DNA from: Thermalbibacter longus
Lineage (GTDB): Bacteria; Chloroflexota; Chloroflexia; Thermomicrobiales; Thermomicrobiaceae
NCBI RefSeq assembly: GCF_023806485.1
Contig: NZ_JAMSLR010000011.1
Location: forward strand, 1 to 64,000
Length of the DNA stretch: 64,000 bases
Reading direction: 5' to 3'
This document shows, one piece after another, positions 27,470 to 35,822 of this stretch. The notes beneath the pieces were generated by a model that searched no databases, was not told where the DNA came from, and saw only the letters and a list, made by a program, of their open reading frames with translations. Each line of letters starts with the position of its first letter. The first letter of the stretch is position 1. Position numbers and translations under genes: made by a program.

Positions 27470-27753
27470 TGCGTCGTTTGTTCGCGAGGAATGACCGATG
27501 GGCGAGCCGGAACCGGACAGCGTCATTGCCGTCGTCGGTGGCCCATGTGCCCCGAGAAGAGCGCTGGCATGCTGAGCCGACTCGACGCCCACCGAGACCG
27601 GTGGGCGTACCTGCTTCGCGGCCGCGCTCCAGCTCACGGCATTGCCCGTAGCCCGCCCCGGGGCAGGGCGAGGTGCTGCTCGGCTCGTGCGCGGTCGAGC
27701 CGAGGGAAGGGACGGGGGTGTCTCGCAAGCGCGGCGTGAAGAGGGGGAAGACC
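27470..27753 (+). other. Long structured 5' leader of the NCS2 permease gene
   Basis: Two long perfect hairpins stand out. ACGCCCACCG (27585-27594) pairs with CGGTGGGCGT (27599-27608) around a 4-base loop. CTCGGCTCG (27679-27687) pairs with CGAGCCGAG (27696-27704) around 8 bases. The second ends 49 bases before the permease start. The arrangement suggests attenuation or a ligand-binding RNA, but no known purine riboswitch core is recognisable. A 25-codon frame starting near 27498 (MGEPEP...) could be a leader peptide, which I consider weak. Confidence 0.45.
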
Positions 27754-29151
27754 ATGGTGCTGCAGTTGACCTGGCGTGAGAAGACCGGCGGCGTGATCGC
27801 CCCGGATGAGCGGCTCCCCTGGGGGCAGACGGTAGCGCTCGGCCTCCAGCATGTGCTGGCGATGTTCGGCGCGACGGTGGTAGCGCCGCTGGTGATGGGC
27901 TTCGATCCGAATCTGGCGATTTTCTTCTCGGGTATCGGAACGCTCATCTTTTTCGTCTTCGTCGGCGGGCGAGTGCCCAGCTACCTCGGCTCGAGTTTCT
28001 CCTTCATCGGGCCGATCGCCGCTGCCATCGGCTCGCCGGCAGCCGGCAACTTCAACCCGGCCGATATCCCGAAGGCACTCGGCGGGATCATCGCGGCCGG
28101 GCTGCTCTATACCATTATCGGCCTGATCGTGCACATCTCGGGGACCGCCTGGATCGATCGGCTGATGCCGCCCGTCGTCACCGGTTCGGTGGTGATGATT
28201 ATCGGCCTGAACCTGGCTCCGGCAGCCTGGGGATTGGTGCAGCAGGGGCCATTCCTAGCCATCGTCACGCTCTTCGCGGTGTTGATCGTCGGGCTCTACA
28301 CCCGTGGCATTTGGGCGCGGCTCCCCGTATTGCTCGGTACAGTGATCGGCTACGTGGTGGCGCTGATCCTCGGCGGGACATCACCGGAGGGGCGGCAGAT
28401 CTGGTTCTTCCAGGTTCAAGGTGTCGATCTCTCGGCTGTGCGCGACGCGGCCTGGTTCGGCCTGCCGGACTTCGTCGGCCCAGCGTTCGATACGCGCGCG
28501 GTCACGCTGATCGCCCCGGTCGCGATCGTCCTTGTGGCTGAGAACTTCGGCCACATCAAGGCCGTCGAGGCGATGACCTCGCGCAACATGACCCAGTACC
28601 TCGGCCGGGCGTTCATGGGCGACGGGGTAGCGACCATGGTCGCCGGTACCGGTGGTGGGACAGGCGTCACCACCTACGCGGAGAATATCGGCGTGATGGC
28701 CATGACGCGGGTCTACTCCACCATCATTTTCCCGATCGCCGCGCTGGTTGCGATCCTGCTCGGGCTGTCACCCAAGTTCGGCGCGCTGGTGCAGTCCATC
28801 CCGGCGGGCGTGCTCGGAGGGATCACCACGGTGCTCTTCGGCCTGATCGCTGTCACCGGAGGCCGGATCTGGGTCGAGGGCGGCGTGGACTTCACCAAGG
28901 GAATCAATCTGTTCATCGCCGCCGTGGCCCTGATCCTCGGCGCGGCCGACTACAAGCTTCGGCTCGGTGACTTCGAGTTCGCCGGCATCGCGCTGGGCAC
29001 GTTCGGCGCGATCATTCTCTACCAGCTCTTCAAGGGCGCGCCGCAGGCGTTCGGCGAGTTCGAAGCGGCCCCGGCCGAGGCGGGGGCAGTGGAACCGCCG
29101 CCGGGAGTCGAGCCCGAGCCGGGTCGACAGTCCGGATCTGGTGGGCGATGA
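27754..29151 (+). CDS. Uracil/xanthine permease, NCS2 family
   Basis: A polytopic nucleobase transporter of 465 residues with 12-14 hydrophobic helices. Family motifs include QHVLAMFGATVVAPL in TM1, GSSFSFIGP in TM3 and AENFGHIKAVEAMTSRN in the substrate-binding region. UraA-like members import uracil and others xanthine or urate by proton symport. The ATG at 27754 follows GAGGGGGAAG. The gene precedes the XDH-like subunits on the same strand, so the cargo may be an N-heterocycle oxidised by that enzyme. The C-terminus ends in a Pro/Glu/Gly-rich tail. Confidence 0.92.
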   Translation: MVLQLTWREKTGGVIAPDERLPWGQTVALGLQHVLAMFGATVVAPLVMGFDPNLAIFFSGIGTLIFFVFVGGRVPSYLGSSFSFIGPIAAAIGSPAAGNFNPADIPKALGGIIAAGLLYTIIGLIVHISGTAWIDRLMPPVVTGSVVMIIGLNLAPAAWGLVQQGPFLAIVTLFAVLIVGLYTRGIWARLPVLLGTVIGYVVALILGGTSPEGRQIWFFQVQGVDLSAVRDAAWFGLPDFVGPAFDTRAVTLIAPVAIVLVAENFGHIKAVEAMTSRNMTQYLGRAFMGDGVATMVAGTGGGTGVTTYAENIGVMAMTRVYSTIIFPIAALVAILLGLSPKFGALVQSIPAGVLGGITTVLFGLIAVTGGRIWVEGGVDFTKGINLFIAAVALILGAADYKLRLGDFEFAGIALGTFGAIILYQLFKGAPQAFGEFEAAPAEAGAVEPPPGVEPEPGRQSGSGGR

Positions 29152-29174
29152 GCCCGGCCGAGCTGGGGTCCGAG

Positions 29175-29217
29175 TCCTCGCCGCGCGGCGAGGAGACTGC
29201 TCGTCCGGGCGGACGAG
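29175..29217 (+). terminator. Tandem GC palindromes between permease and XDH genes
   Basis: A 20-base perfect palindrome TCCTCGCCGC/GCGGCGAGGA (29175-29194) is followed by CTCGTCC (29200-29206) pairing with GGACGAG (29211-29217). There is no T run. They could act as an mRNA processing barrier or partial terminator that sets the ratio of permease to enzyme. Confidence 0.35.
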
Positions 29218-29315
29218 GCCACGATGCGCACCCTGCGAGAGAGGTGGACCGCCGTTGCGCCGGTGCGCGGGCTTGAGCCAAGATAACGACGGGCCGCGAG
29301 AGGGAGTGGCAGCCG

Positions 29316-30197
29316 GTGAAGCCGCCGCGTTTCCAGTATCACGTCCCGGAGTCGCTCGATGAGGCGCTCGGGCTCCTAGCCGAGCTCGGGGCCGATGCGA
29401 AGCCACTGGCTGGGGGGCAGAGCCTCGTCCCGCTGCTCAACATGCGCCTGGCCCGGCCTGGGCACCTTCTCGATCTCAACCGGGTCGCTGAGCTCGATTA
29501 CCTGACCGAGCGCGACGGTGGCCTGGCGCTCGGGGCTATGACTCGCCAGCGCGCCGTCGAGCGCTCGGCGCTGATCCGGGATCGCTGCCCGCTGCTTGCG
29601 CAAGCCATTCGTTACGTCGGCCACCTGCCGATCCGAACCCGCGGAACCATCGGCGGTAGCGTGGCGCACGCCGACCCGGCCGCCGAGCTGCCGGGCGTGC
29701 TGGCGGCGCTCGATGGCCGGATCACGCTGCAGAGCCGCTCGAGCACGCGCGTGCTCGACCCGGCCGACTTCTTCCTCGGAGTGCTGGCATCGGCTGCCAC
29801 GCCGGAGGAGCTCGTGACGGAGATCTGGTTGCCTGCGGTCCCCGAGCGGACAGGGCAGGTCTGGTTGGAGGTCGCCCGGCGACATGGCGACTACGCGCTG
29901 GTGGGGCTCGGAGCGTCGGTAACGCTCGACGGCGATGGAACCATCAGCGAGGCGCGTCTGGCGCTCATCGGCGTCGGGCCGGTGCCGGTGCGGGCGCGGC
30001 GGGCCGAGGAGCGGCTGCGCGGTGAGTGGCCCGCCACCTCGCTCTTCCGCGAGGCGGGCCGGCTGGTGAGCGCCGAGATCCAGCCTGAGACCGATGTCCA
30101 CGCGACGAGCGAGTACCGCCGCCGGGTCGCTGCGGTGCTGACCGAGCGGGCGCTGGCAGAAGCGACCCGGCAGATCACCAGGGAGACGGTGGAGTGA
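29316..30197 (+). CDS. Xanthine dehydrogenase/CoxM-type FAD-binding subunit
   Basis: Medium subunit (293 residues) of a molybdenum hydroxylase. It passes electrons from the 2Fe-2S subunit to an acceptor through FAD. The two FAD-binding motifs are AGGQSLVP (about 32-39) and [16 protein letters not shown] (about 110-125). The start is GTG at 29316, with GAGGGAG upstream. Its TGA overlaps the GTG of the next gene as GTGA, so the subunits are coupled. Medium-small-large order is that of CoxMSL-type operons. Confidence 0.93.
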   Translation: MKPPRFQYHVPESLDEALGLLAELGADAKPLAGGQSLVPLLNMRLARPGHLLDLNRVAELDYLTERDGGLALGAMTRQRAVERSALIRDRCPLLAQAIRYVGHLPIRTRGTIGGSVAHADPAAELPGVLAALDGRITLQSRSSTRVLDPADFFLGVLASAATPEELVTEIWLPAVPERTGQVWLEVARRHGDYALVGLGASVTLDGDGTISEARLALIGVGPVPVRARRAEERLRGEWPATSLFREAGRLVSAEIQPETDVHATSEYRRRVAAVLTERALAEATRQITRETVE

Positions 30198-30709
30198 GCG
30201 CAGAGGTGGGTGCCGGCAGCGCGCAGCGGCGGGCGATCAGGGTGACCGTCAACGGGGTCGTGTACGAGCGCGTCGTGGAGCCACGGCTGCTGCTCTCGGA
30301 CTTCCTGCGGCACGAGCTGGGGTTGACCGGCACGCACGTGGGGTGCGAGCACGGCGTCTGCGGCGCCTGCACCGTGCTGGTGAACGGGGAGCCGGCTCGC
30401 TCTTGCCTGATGCTGGCGGTGCAGGCCGACGGGCTGGCGATCGAGACCGTCGAGAGCCTGGCCCCCGACGAAGAGCGCCTGCACCCGCTGCAGCAGGCGT
30501 TCTGGGACAGGCACGGGTTACAGTGTGGCTTCTGCACCCCTGGGCTGCTGATGCTGCTCAAGAGCTTCCTAGCGGAGAACCCGAGCCCGTCCGAGGAGGA
30601 AGTGCGGGAAGCCATCTCCGGCAACCTCTGTCGCTGCACTGGCTATCAGAACATCGTGGCTGCTGCGCTGGAGGCGGCACGGCTCCTGCGTGAGCCGGTT
30701 GCCGGATGA
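30194..30709 (+). CDS. Xanthine dehydrogenase/CoxS-type 2Fe-2S subunit
   Basis: Small iron-sulfur subunit (171 residues). The plant-ferredoxin-like cluster is held by Cys51, Cys56, Cys59 and Cys71 ([12 protein letters not shown]...C). The second cluster uses Cys111, Cys114, Cys146 and Cys148 (CGFCTPG and CRCTGYQ). It relays electrons from the Mo centre to FAD. The start is GTG at 30194, overlapping the FAD-subunit stop. Confidence 0.95.
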   Translation: MSAEVGAGSAQRRAIRVTVNGVVYERVVEPRLLLSDFLRHELGLTGTHVGCEHGVCGACTVLVNGEPARSCLMLAVQADGLAIETVESLAPDEERLHPLQQAFWDRHGLQCGFCTPGLLMLLKSFLAENPSPSEEEVREAISGNLCRCTGYQNIVAAALEAARLLREPVAG

Positions 30710-30738
30710 TCTCGGGACAGGCGGGGAGGAGGCGTCTC

Positions 30739-33120
30739 GTGCCGACGCGGATGCTGGGCGAGCCGGTCAAGCGGCGGGAAGACCCGAGGCTCTTGACCGG
30801 CCACGGTCGTTACGTGGACGACATCGATCTCCCCGGCATGCTCCACGCCGCGGTGCTGCGCAGTCCCTACGCCCATGCCCAGATCGAGCGCATCGACGCG
30901 AGCACAGCTCGAGCCCTCGAGGGAGTGGTCGCCGTCTTCACCTACGACGACCTCGGCCCGGCCCGGCAGCGGATGCCCCTCCTGATCCCCAACCCGGCGC
31001 TCACTCATCCCTACACTCGTTATGCACTCGCGCGCGACGAGGTGAATCACGTCGGCGAGGGGGTGGCGCTGGTCGTTGCCGAGAGCCGCTACGTGGCCGA
31101 GGACGCGCTGGAAGCGATCCGGGTCGAGTACCAGGAGCTGCCGCCGGTGGTCGACATCGAGCGGGCGGTCGAGCCTGGAGCGTGGCTGGTGCACGAGGAG
31201 CTCGGGACGAACGTGGCTGCGCACTACGTCGGGGTGGTCGGCGACCCCGAGCGCGCCTTCGCCCAGGCGGCGCACGTGTTCCGGGAGCGGCTGGTCATCG
31301 AGCGCAGCGCCGCCATGCCGATCGAGACGCGGGGGATCGTGGCGGCCTGGGATCCGTACCGGGAGGTGCTTCGGGTCTGGGATTCGACTCAGGGGCCGAT
31401 CGTGATCCGCAACGCGCTCGCCGCTCTCTTCGGTTTGGCCCCGCACCAGGTGGAGGTGATCGCGCCGGACGTCGGCGGCGGCTTCGGCTGCAAGATCATG
31501 TTCTACCCGGAGGAGGTCCTGATCCCCTACGCCGCGCTGGTGCTGGGCCGGCCGGTGAAATGGACCGAGGATCGGATCGAGCACTTCATCGCTACGAACC
31601 ACGAGCGCCTGCAGATCCACGACGCCGAGATCGCGGTCGACGCTGAGGGCCGCATCCTGGGGGTGCGCGACATCTTCCTGCACGATGCCGGAGCCTACAC
31701 GCCCTACGGCATCATCGTGCCCCAGATCACGGCCTGCCAGCTCCCCGGCCCGTACAAGGTGCCGAACTATCACGTCGAGTTCCGCGCCGTCTACTCGAAT
31801 ACCGTGCCGGTGAGCCCGTACCGTGGCGCCGGGCGGCCGCACGCCTGCTTCGTGATGGAGCGGCTGATCGACCGGGTGGCCGATGAGCTGGGGCTGGATC
31901 GGGCCGAGGTGCGCCGCCGCAACTTCGTCCAGCCTGACGAGTTCCCCTACGACGTCGGGCTGGTCTTTCAGGACGGCGCTCCCACGCGCTACGACAGCGG
32001 CGACTACCCGGCCATGCTGGCCCGGGTGCTGGAGATGGTCGACTACGAGCGCTTCGTGCGCGAGGAGCAACCGCGCCTGCGTGCCGAGGGGCGCTACGTC
32101 GGTATCGGACTGGCCTGCTACGTCGAGGGTACCGGGATCGGCCCGTACGAGGGCGCGCACGTCCGCATCGAGCCGACCGGGCATGTCTATGTCGCCACCG
32201 GGATGCCGCAGCAGGGCCAGGCGCACAAGACGATCTTGGCCCAGGTGGCGGCCGAAGAGCTCCAGGTGCCGATCGAGCGCATCGTGGTGATCGAGGGGGA
32301 TACCGCGCACTTCGGCTTCGGCTCGGGCACCTACGCCAGCCGCAGCGCGGTGGTAGCCGGCAGCGCGGTGGCGCTGGCCGCTCGGCGGGTGCGCGAGCAG
32401 GCGCTAGAGCTGGCCGCGCGTGAGCTGGAGGTCGACCCGGCGGACTTGGTCGTCGAGGATGGGCGCATCTTCGTGCGGGGCGCGCCCGAGCGCGGGCTCA
32501 GCTACTGGGAGGCGGCCCAGCTCGCCAACCCGCTGCGCTATGCCTACGGCACGGAGGCGAGCGAGTTGCTGAGCAAGCCGCGGCCGTGGAACGGCCCGGC
32601 GCTGCCGCCAGGCCGGCAGCCGGCGCTGGAGGCGACCGAGTACTACAGCCCGCCGCACGCGACCTGGGCGAGCGGCGCCCTCGCCTGCATCCTAGAGGTC
32701 GATCCGGGTACCGGCATGATCAGGTTCCACCGGCTCTGCGTCGTCCACGACTGCGGGCGGGTGATCAACCCGATGGTAGTCGAAGGGCAGATCCACGGCG
32801 GTATCGCCCAGGGGATCGGAGGAGCCTTCTACGAGCGGATCGTCTACGACGAGAACGGCCAGCCGGTCAACGCCAGCTTCATGGACTTCCTGATCCCGAC
32901 GGCGGTCGAGGTGCCGCCGATCGAGATCGCCCACCTGGAGACCCCCTCACCGCTCAACCCGCTGGGTGTCAAGGGGGTGGGGGAGGCGGGAGCCATCCCG
33001 GTGCCGGCGCTGGTGGCCTCAGCGATCGACGACGCGCTGCGCCCGCTGGGGGTGCGGGTGACGCGGATGCCGCTCGGCCCCAGCGAGTTGCTCGAGCTGA
33101 TCGCGCGGTCGACGGAATGA
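30739..33120 (+). CDS. Xanthine dehydrogenase/CoxL-like molybdopterin-binding subunit
   Basis: Large catalytic subunit (793 residues) of the molybdenum hydroxylase family. Visible motifs are GGGFG at 246-250, the active-site loop YRGAGRP at 361-367 and the C-terminal KGVGEAGAIP with the catalytic Glu. The loop is the YRGAGR form, not the CO-dehydrogenase AYRCSFR form, so CO is unlikely to be the substrate. The enzyme probably hydroxylates an N-heterocycle or aldehyde. I chose GTG at 30739 because GGAGGAGG lies 6 bases before it; an ATG at 30706 overlapping the previous stop lacks a good ribosome site. The TGA overlaps an unused ATG at 33117. Confidence 0.93.
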   Translation: MPTRMLGEPVKRREDPRLLTGHGRYVDDIDLPGMLHAAVLRSPYAHAQIERIDASTARALEGVVAVFTYDDLGPARQRMPLLIPNPALTHPYTRYALARDEVNHVGEGVALVVAESRYVAEDALEAIRVEYQELPPVVDIERAVEPGAWLVHEELGTNVAAHYVGVVGDPERAFAQAAHVFRERLVIERSAAMPIETRGIVAAWDPYREVLRVWDSTQGPIVIRNALAALFGLAPHQVEVIAPDVGGGFGCKIMFYPEEVLIPYAALVLGRPVKWTEDRIEHFIATNHERLQIHDAEIAVDAEGRILGVRDIFLHDAGAYTPYGIIVPQITACQLPGPYKVPNYHVEFRAVYSNTVPVSPYRGAGRPHACFVMERLIDRVADELGLDRAEVRRRNFVQPDEFPYDVGLVFQDGAPTRYDSGDYPAMLARVLEMVDYERFVREEQPRLRAEGRYVGIGLACYVEGTGIGPYEGAHVRIEPTGHVYVATGMPQQGQAHKTILAQVAAEELQVPIERIVVIEGDTAHFGFGSGTYASRSAVVAGSAVALAARRVREQALELAARELEVDPADLVVEDGRIFVRGAPERGLSYWEAAQLANPLRYAYGTEASELLSKPRPWNGPALPPGRQPALEATEYYSPPHATWASGALACILEVDPGTGMIRFHRLCVVHDCGRVINPMVVEGQIHGGIAQGIGGAFYERIVYDENGQPVNASFMDFLIPTAVEVPPIEIAHLETPSPLNPLGVKGVGEAGAIPVPALVASAIDDALRPLGVRVTRMPLGPSELLELIARSTE

Positions 33121-33140
33121 AGCAGAGGAGGGGCAGGCAG

Positions 33141-33956
33141 GTGAGCGTACCGCTGGACAGGATGCGGGTTCTCGATCTCTCGCAGGACTGGGACATCCAC
33201 ACGCCAGGGTTCGCCCTGTACGAGGGGCCGACGGTGACCTGGGTCAAGCGACTGGCCTTCGACAAGGCGGGTGGGCAGCGGATCACCTCCACGCTCCACG
33301 TCGGGACGCACCTCGACGCGCCGCTCCACTTCCAGACCAATGGTCTGGATATCGCCTCGATCCCGCTGTCGAAGCTGGTGGGCTGGGCCTGCGTGGTGGA
33401 CCTGACTCGCTACGGAATCGGCGACTACGACATCTACGGCCCGGAGCACTTCGAGCAATGGGAGCGGGACACCGGGATCCGGATCCAGCCCGGTGACATC
33501 CTGGTGATCCACACGGGTTACCATCGCCACTACCCGAGCGACTGGGCCGCGGCATGCGCCGAGTCGGACCCCGACGATACCCGTTACTTCATCAAGCATC
33601 CCGGCCCGACGCGCGCATTCGCCGAGTGGGTGCTCGAACGGGGCATCTCCTGGCTGGCTGTCGACGCCGGCTCGGCCGACCACCCGATGAACACCGTCAT
33701 CCGCCGCGTGCGGCCGGATCTGGCCGCCGAGGCCGAGCGCAAGCTCGGGCGGCCGCTGAGCGAGGTCTTCCCCGACGAGGACTACCAGATCATGCACATC
33801 CTGCTCTTCCCGCGCGGGGTCATCCACATCGAGAATGCCGGTGGGGAGATCGATCAGGTGCTCGACCGGCGGGTGATGGTCGGCTGCTTCCCTTGGCGCT
33901 TCAAGGGCGGCGAGGCGGCCTTCTGCCGGTTCGTGGCCTTCGTGCCGGAGGAGTAG
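33141..33956 (+). CDS. Cyclase-family metal-dependent hydrolase (kynurenine formamidase/isatin hydrolase-like)
   Basis: A 271-residue member of the family that includes bacterial kynurenine formamidase and isatin hydrolase. The metal-binding signature HVGTHLDAPLH spans His53, His57, Asp59 and His63. These enzymes hydrolyse amide or lactam bonds with a divalent metal. The GTG at 33141 follows GAGGAGGGG by 7 bases; an ATG at 33117 overlapping the previous stop has no such site. Directly after the molybdenum hydroxylase, it could open the ring of the hydroxylated (lactam) product. That is an inference from order. Confidence 0.88.
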   Translation: MSVPLDRMRVLDLSQDWDIHTPGFALYEGPTVTWVKRLAFDKAGGQRITSTLHVGTHLDAPLHFQTNGLDIASIPLSKLVGWACVVDLTRYGIGDYDIYGPEHFEQWERDTGIRIQPGDILVIHTGYHRHYPSDWAAACAESDPDDTRYFIKHPGPTRAFAEWVLERGISWLAVDAGSADHPMNTVIRRVRPDLAAEAERKLGRPLSEVFPDEDYQIMHILLFPRGVIHIENAGGEIDQVLDRRVMVGCFPWRFKGGEAAFCRFVAFVPEE

Positions 33957-34007
33957 GCGGTCCGAACGAGCGTTCGGGCCGGGCGGCTGCGGTCTGGAGC
34001 TGTCACG

Positions 34008-34997
34008 ATGCGGGCGATGGTGTTGACCGAGCCTGGCCGACCGCTCGAGCTCCGGGAGGTGCCCACCCCCGAGCCTGGGCCGGGGCAGGTACAGCTCCGC
34101 GTGCGGGCCTGCGGTGTTTGCCGGACCGATCTGCACGTCTTCGATGGCGAGCTGCCGGAGCCGAAGCTGCCGCTAGTGCTCGGCCACCAGATCGTCGGCG
34201 TGGTCATGAAGGTGGGCGAGGGCGTCGGGCGGTTCGCTGTCGGCGACCGGGTGGGCGTGCCCTGGCTAGGATGGACTTGCGGGCGCTGCCGGTATTGCTT
34301 GGGTGGCCGGGAGAACCTCTGCGACCAAGCGCGCTTTACCGGCTACCAGCGCGACGGCGGCTACGCCGAGTACGCGGTAGCCGACGCTCGCTACTGCTTC
34401 CCGATCCCCGAGGACTATCCGGACTTGCAGGCTGCCCCGCTGCTCTGCGCTGGCCTGATCGGCTACCGGGCCCTGCGATTGGCTGGTGAGGCCGAGCGGC
34501 TCGGCCTCTACGGTTTCGGCGCGTCAGCGCACATCGTGGCGCAGGTCGCGCGCTACCGCGGCCAGCGGGTGTACGCCTTCACCCGGCCGTGCGACCTCGA
34601 GGGGCAGCGGTTCGCCCGCGAGCTGGGCGCCGTCTGGGCTGGCGGCTCCGACCAGCTCCCGCCCGAGCCGCTCGACGCCGCGGTCATCTTCGCTCCAGCC
34701 GGTGGGCTGGTGCCCCAGGCGCTGCGCGCGGTGGCCAAGGGTGGCGTCGTCGTCTGCGCTGGGATCCACATGAGCGATATCCCCTCATTCCCCTACGAGA
34801 TCCTCTGGGGCGAGCGGGTGCTCCGCTCGGTGGCCAACCTGACCCGGCAGGACGGCGAGGAGTTTCTAGCGCTGGCGCCGCGAGTGCCGGTCCGGACCAC
34901 GATCCAACCCTACGCACTGGAGGAGGCGAACCGGGCGCTGGAAGACCTGCGCGCCGGCCGCGTCCACGGTGCCGCCGTGCTGGTGGTGGCATCGTAG
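34008..34997 (+). CDS. Zinc-dependent alcohol dehydrogenase
   Basis: MDR-superfamily dehydrogenase of 329 residues. Catalytic zinc ligands include Cys38 and His60 (VLGHQ). The structural zinc is held by Cys91, Cys94, Cys97 and Cys105 (CGRCRYC...C). The nucleotide-binding strand reads GLYGFGASAH, a slightly degenerate GxGxxG as in AdhA-like proteins. It is the last gene of the permease-XDH-cyclase run and would oxidise or reduce an alcohol/aldehyde intermediate with NAD(P). A strong palindrome follows 9 bases after its stop. Confidence 0.92.
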   Translation: MRAMVLTEPGRPLELREVPTPEPGPGQVQLRVRACGVCRTDLHVFDGELPEPKLPLVLGHQIVGVVMKVGEGVGRFAVGDRVGVPWLGWTCGRCRYCLGGRENLCDQARFTGYQRDGGYAEYAVADARYCFPIPEDYPDLQAAPLLCAGLIGYRALRLAGEAERLGLYGFGASAHIVAQVARYRGQRVYAFTRPCDLEGQRFARELGAVWAGGSDQLPPEPLDAAVIFAPAGGLVPQALRAVAKGGVVVCAGIHMSDIPSFPYEILWGERVLRSVANLTRQDGEEFLALAPRVPVRTTIQPYALEEANRALEDLRAGRVHGAAVLVVAS

Positions 34998-35006
34998 GGG
35001 GAACAT

Positions 35007-35036
35007 TGTCGGGGCGAATGACCATTCGCCCCGACA
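35007..35036. repeat. Perfect 13-bp hairpin after the ADH gene (terminator or palindromic repeat)
   Basis: TGTCGGGGCGAAT (35007-35019) pairs exactly with ATTCGCCCCGACA (35024-35036) across GACC. The downstream side reads GTCTATTGTG, moderately T-rich. It lies between convergent genes and can terminate both strands. The core GGGGCGAAT/ATTCGCCCC resembles palindromic repeats scattered in other bacterial genomes, which I recall but cannot check here. Confidence 0.65.
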
Positions 35037-35066
35037 GTCTATTGTGTTGGTCTTCGCGGGTTGTCC

Positions 35067-35750
35067 TTACAGTGCCCAGAGGCCGAGGACGAGCGTGATG
35101 AGCCCGGCGAGCGCCAGCGCGCCGACCCAGATCAGGTCCAGGTTGATCCAGGCTCGGCGCAGCACCTCCACGCCCACCTCCTGGTAGACCACCACGGCGA
35201 TAAGGCCCATCACCAGGAACATGGCCAGCGTGTGCAGCGCCACGGCCGCAAGCCCCGATCCGATCGAGCTCCCGGCTGCCATCGCATGGCCCGCGTGCCC
35301 AGCGGTCGCCAGCGCTGGCACGGCACTGGCTGGCCGCAGGTGGGCGAGCACAGGGACGAGCATGAGCCCGGCGCCGTGCGCGGTCGCCATCAGGAACGAC
35401 CAGAGCGCCAGCTCGTGCGGCTTGACGCGCATGCCGACCCAGCGCGGGTGACGGAAGCGGGTCGCGACCTTGTAGGCCGCGAACGCCAGCAGCAGTGCCC
35501 CACCGAGGAGCAGCAGGAGCTCGCGGGAGACCGCGAGCTGCAAGAGGCCGATGGCGATGGCCACCAAGCCGGTCGAGGCGGCATGGCCGATCGCGATCGG
35601 CAGAAGCGCCTCGACGACCGCGCGCAGGCGCCCTTCCTGCAAGCCCAGCGCAACCGCGAAGAGCCAGCCCATCGCCGGGTTCAGCCCGTGAAACGCCCCG
35701 AGCAGGATCAGTGAGAGCCAGGGCCAGGCAGTGCCCAGATCAGCCATCAA
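35067..35750 (-). CDS. Polytopic membrane protein of unknown function
   Basis: A 227-residue protein with about six or seven hydrophobic helices. Near the N-terminus GAFHGLNPAMGW, later a HELA motif, and TAHGAGLMLVPVLAH, place conserved-looking His residues in or near helices, somewhat like metal transporters (NiCoT/HupE), though the diagnostic motif is absent. A loop contains two or three further His around residues 151-155. It is downstream of the SBP56 gene on the same strand, behind a GC hairpin. A metal or copper transport role for the neighbouring enzyme is only a guess. Confidence 0.75.
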   Translation of the reverse strand: MMADLGTAWPWLSLILLGAFHGLNPAMGWLFAVALGLQEGRLRAVVEALLPIAIGHAASTGLVAIAIGLLQLAVSRELLLLLGGALLLAFAAYKVATRFRHPRWVGMRVKPHELALWSFLMATAHGAGLMLVPVLAHLRPASAVPALATAGHAGHAMAAGSSIGSGLAAVALHTLAMFLVMGLIAVVVYQEVGVEVLRRAWINLDLIWVGALALAGLITLVLGLWAL

Positions 35751-35772
35751 CGAGCACCAGCATGGCTGCCCT

Positions 35773-35795
35773 CCCCTCCCGGTCGCCGGGAGGGG
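35773..35795 (-). terminator. GC-rich hairpin after the SBP56 gene
   Basis: CCCCTCCCGG (35773-35782) pairs perfectly with CCGGGAGGGG (35786-35795) across a 3-base loop. It lies 27 bases past the SBP56 stop and before the membrane-protein gene. There is no T tract, so it may only attenuate read-through. Confidence 0.4.
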
Positions 35796-35822
35796 TGGGT
35801 CGAGAATCGACGACGACCTGCA

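Noticed and set aside
27491-27739. 82-codon ORF in the permease leader
   Set aside because: Arg-rich composition, poor ribosome-site spacing and complete overlap with perfect RNA hairpins make a structured leader more likely.
30646-32310. 554-codon minus-strand frame opposite the Mo-subunit gene
   Set aside because: Composition is His/Asp/Arg-rich antisense shadow of a well-conserved plus-strand gene; no domain.
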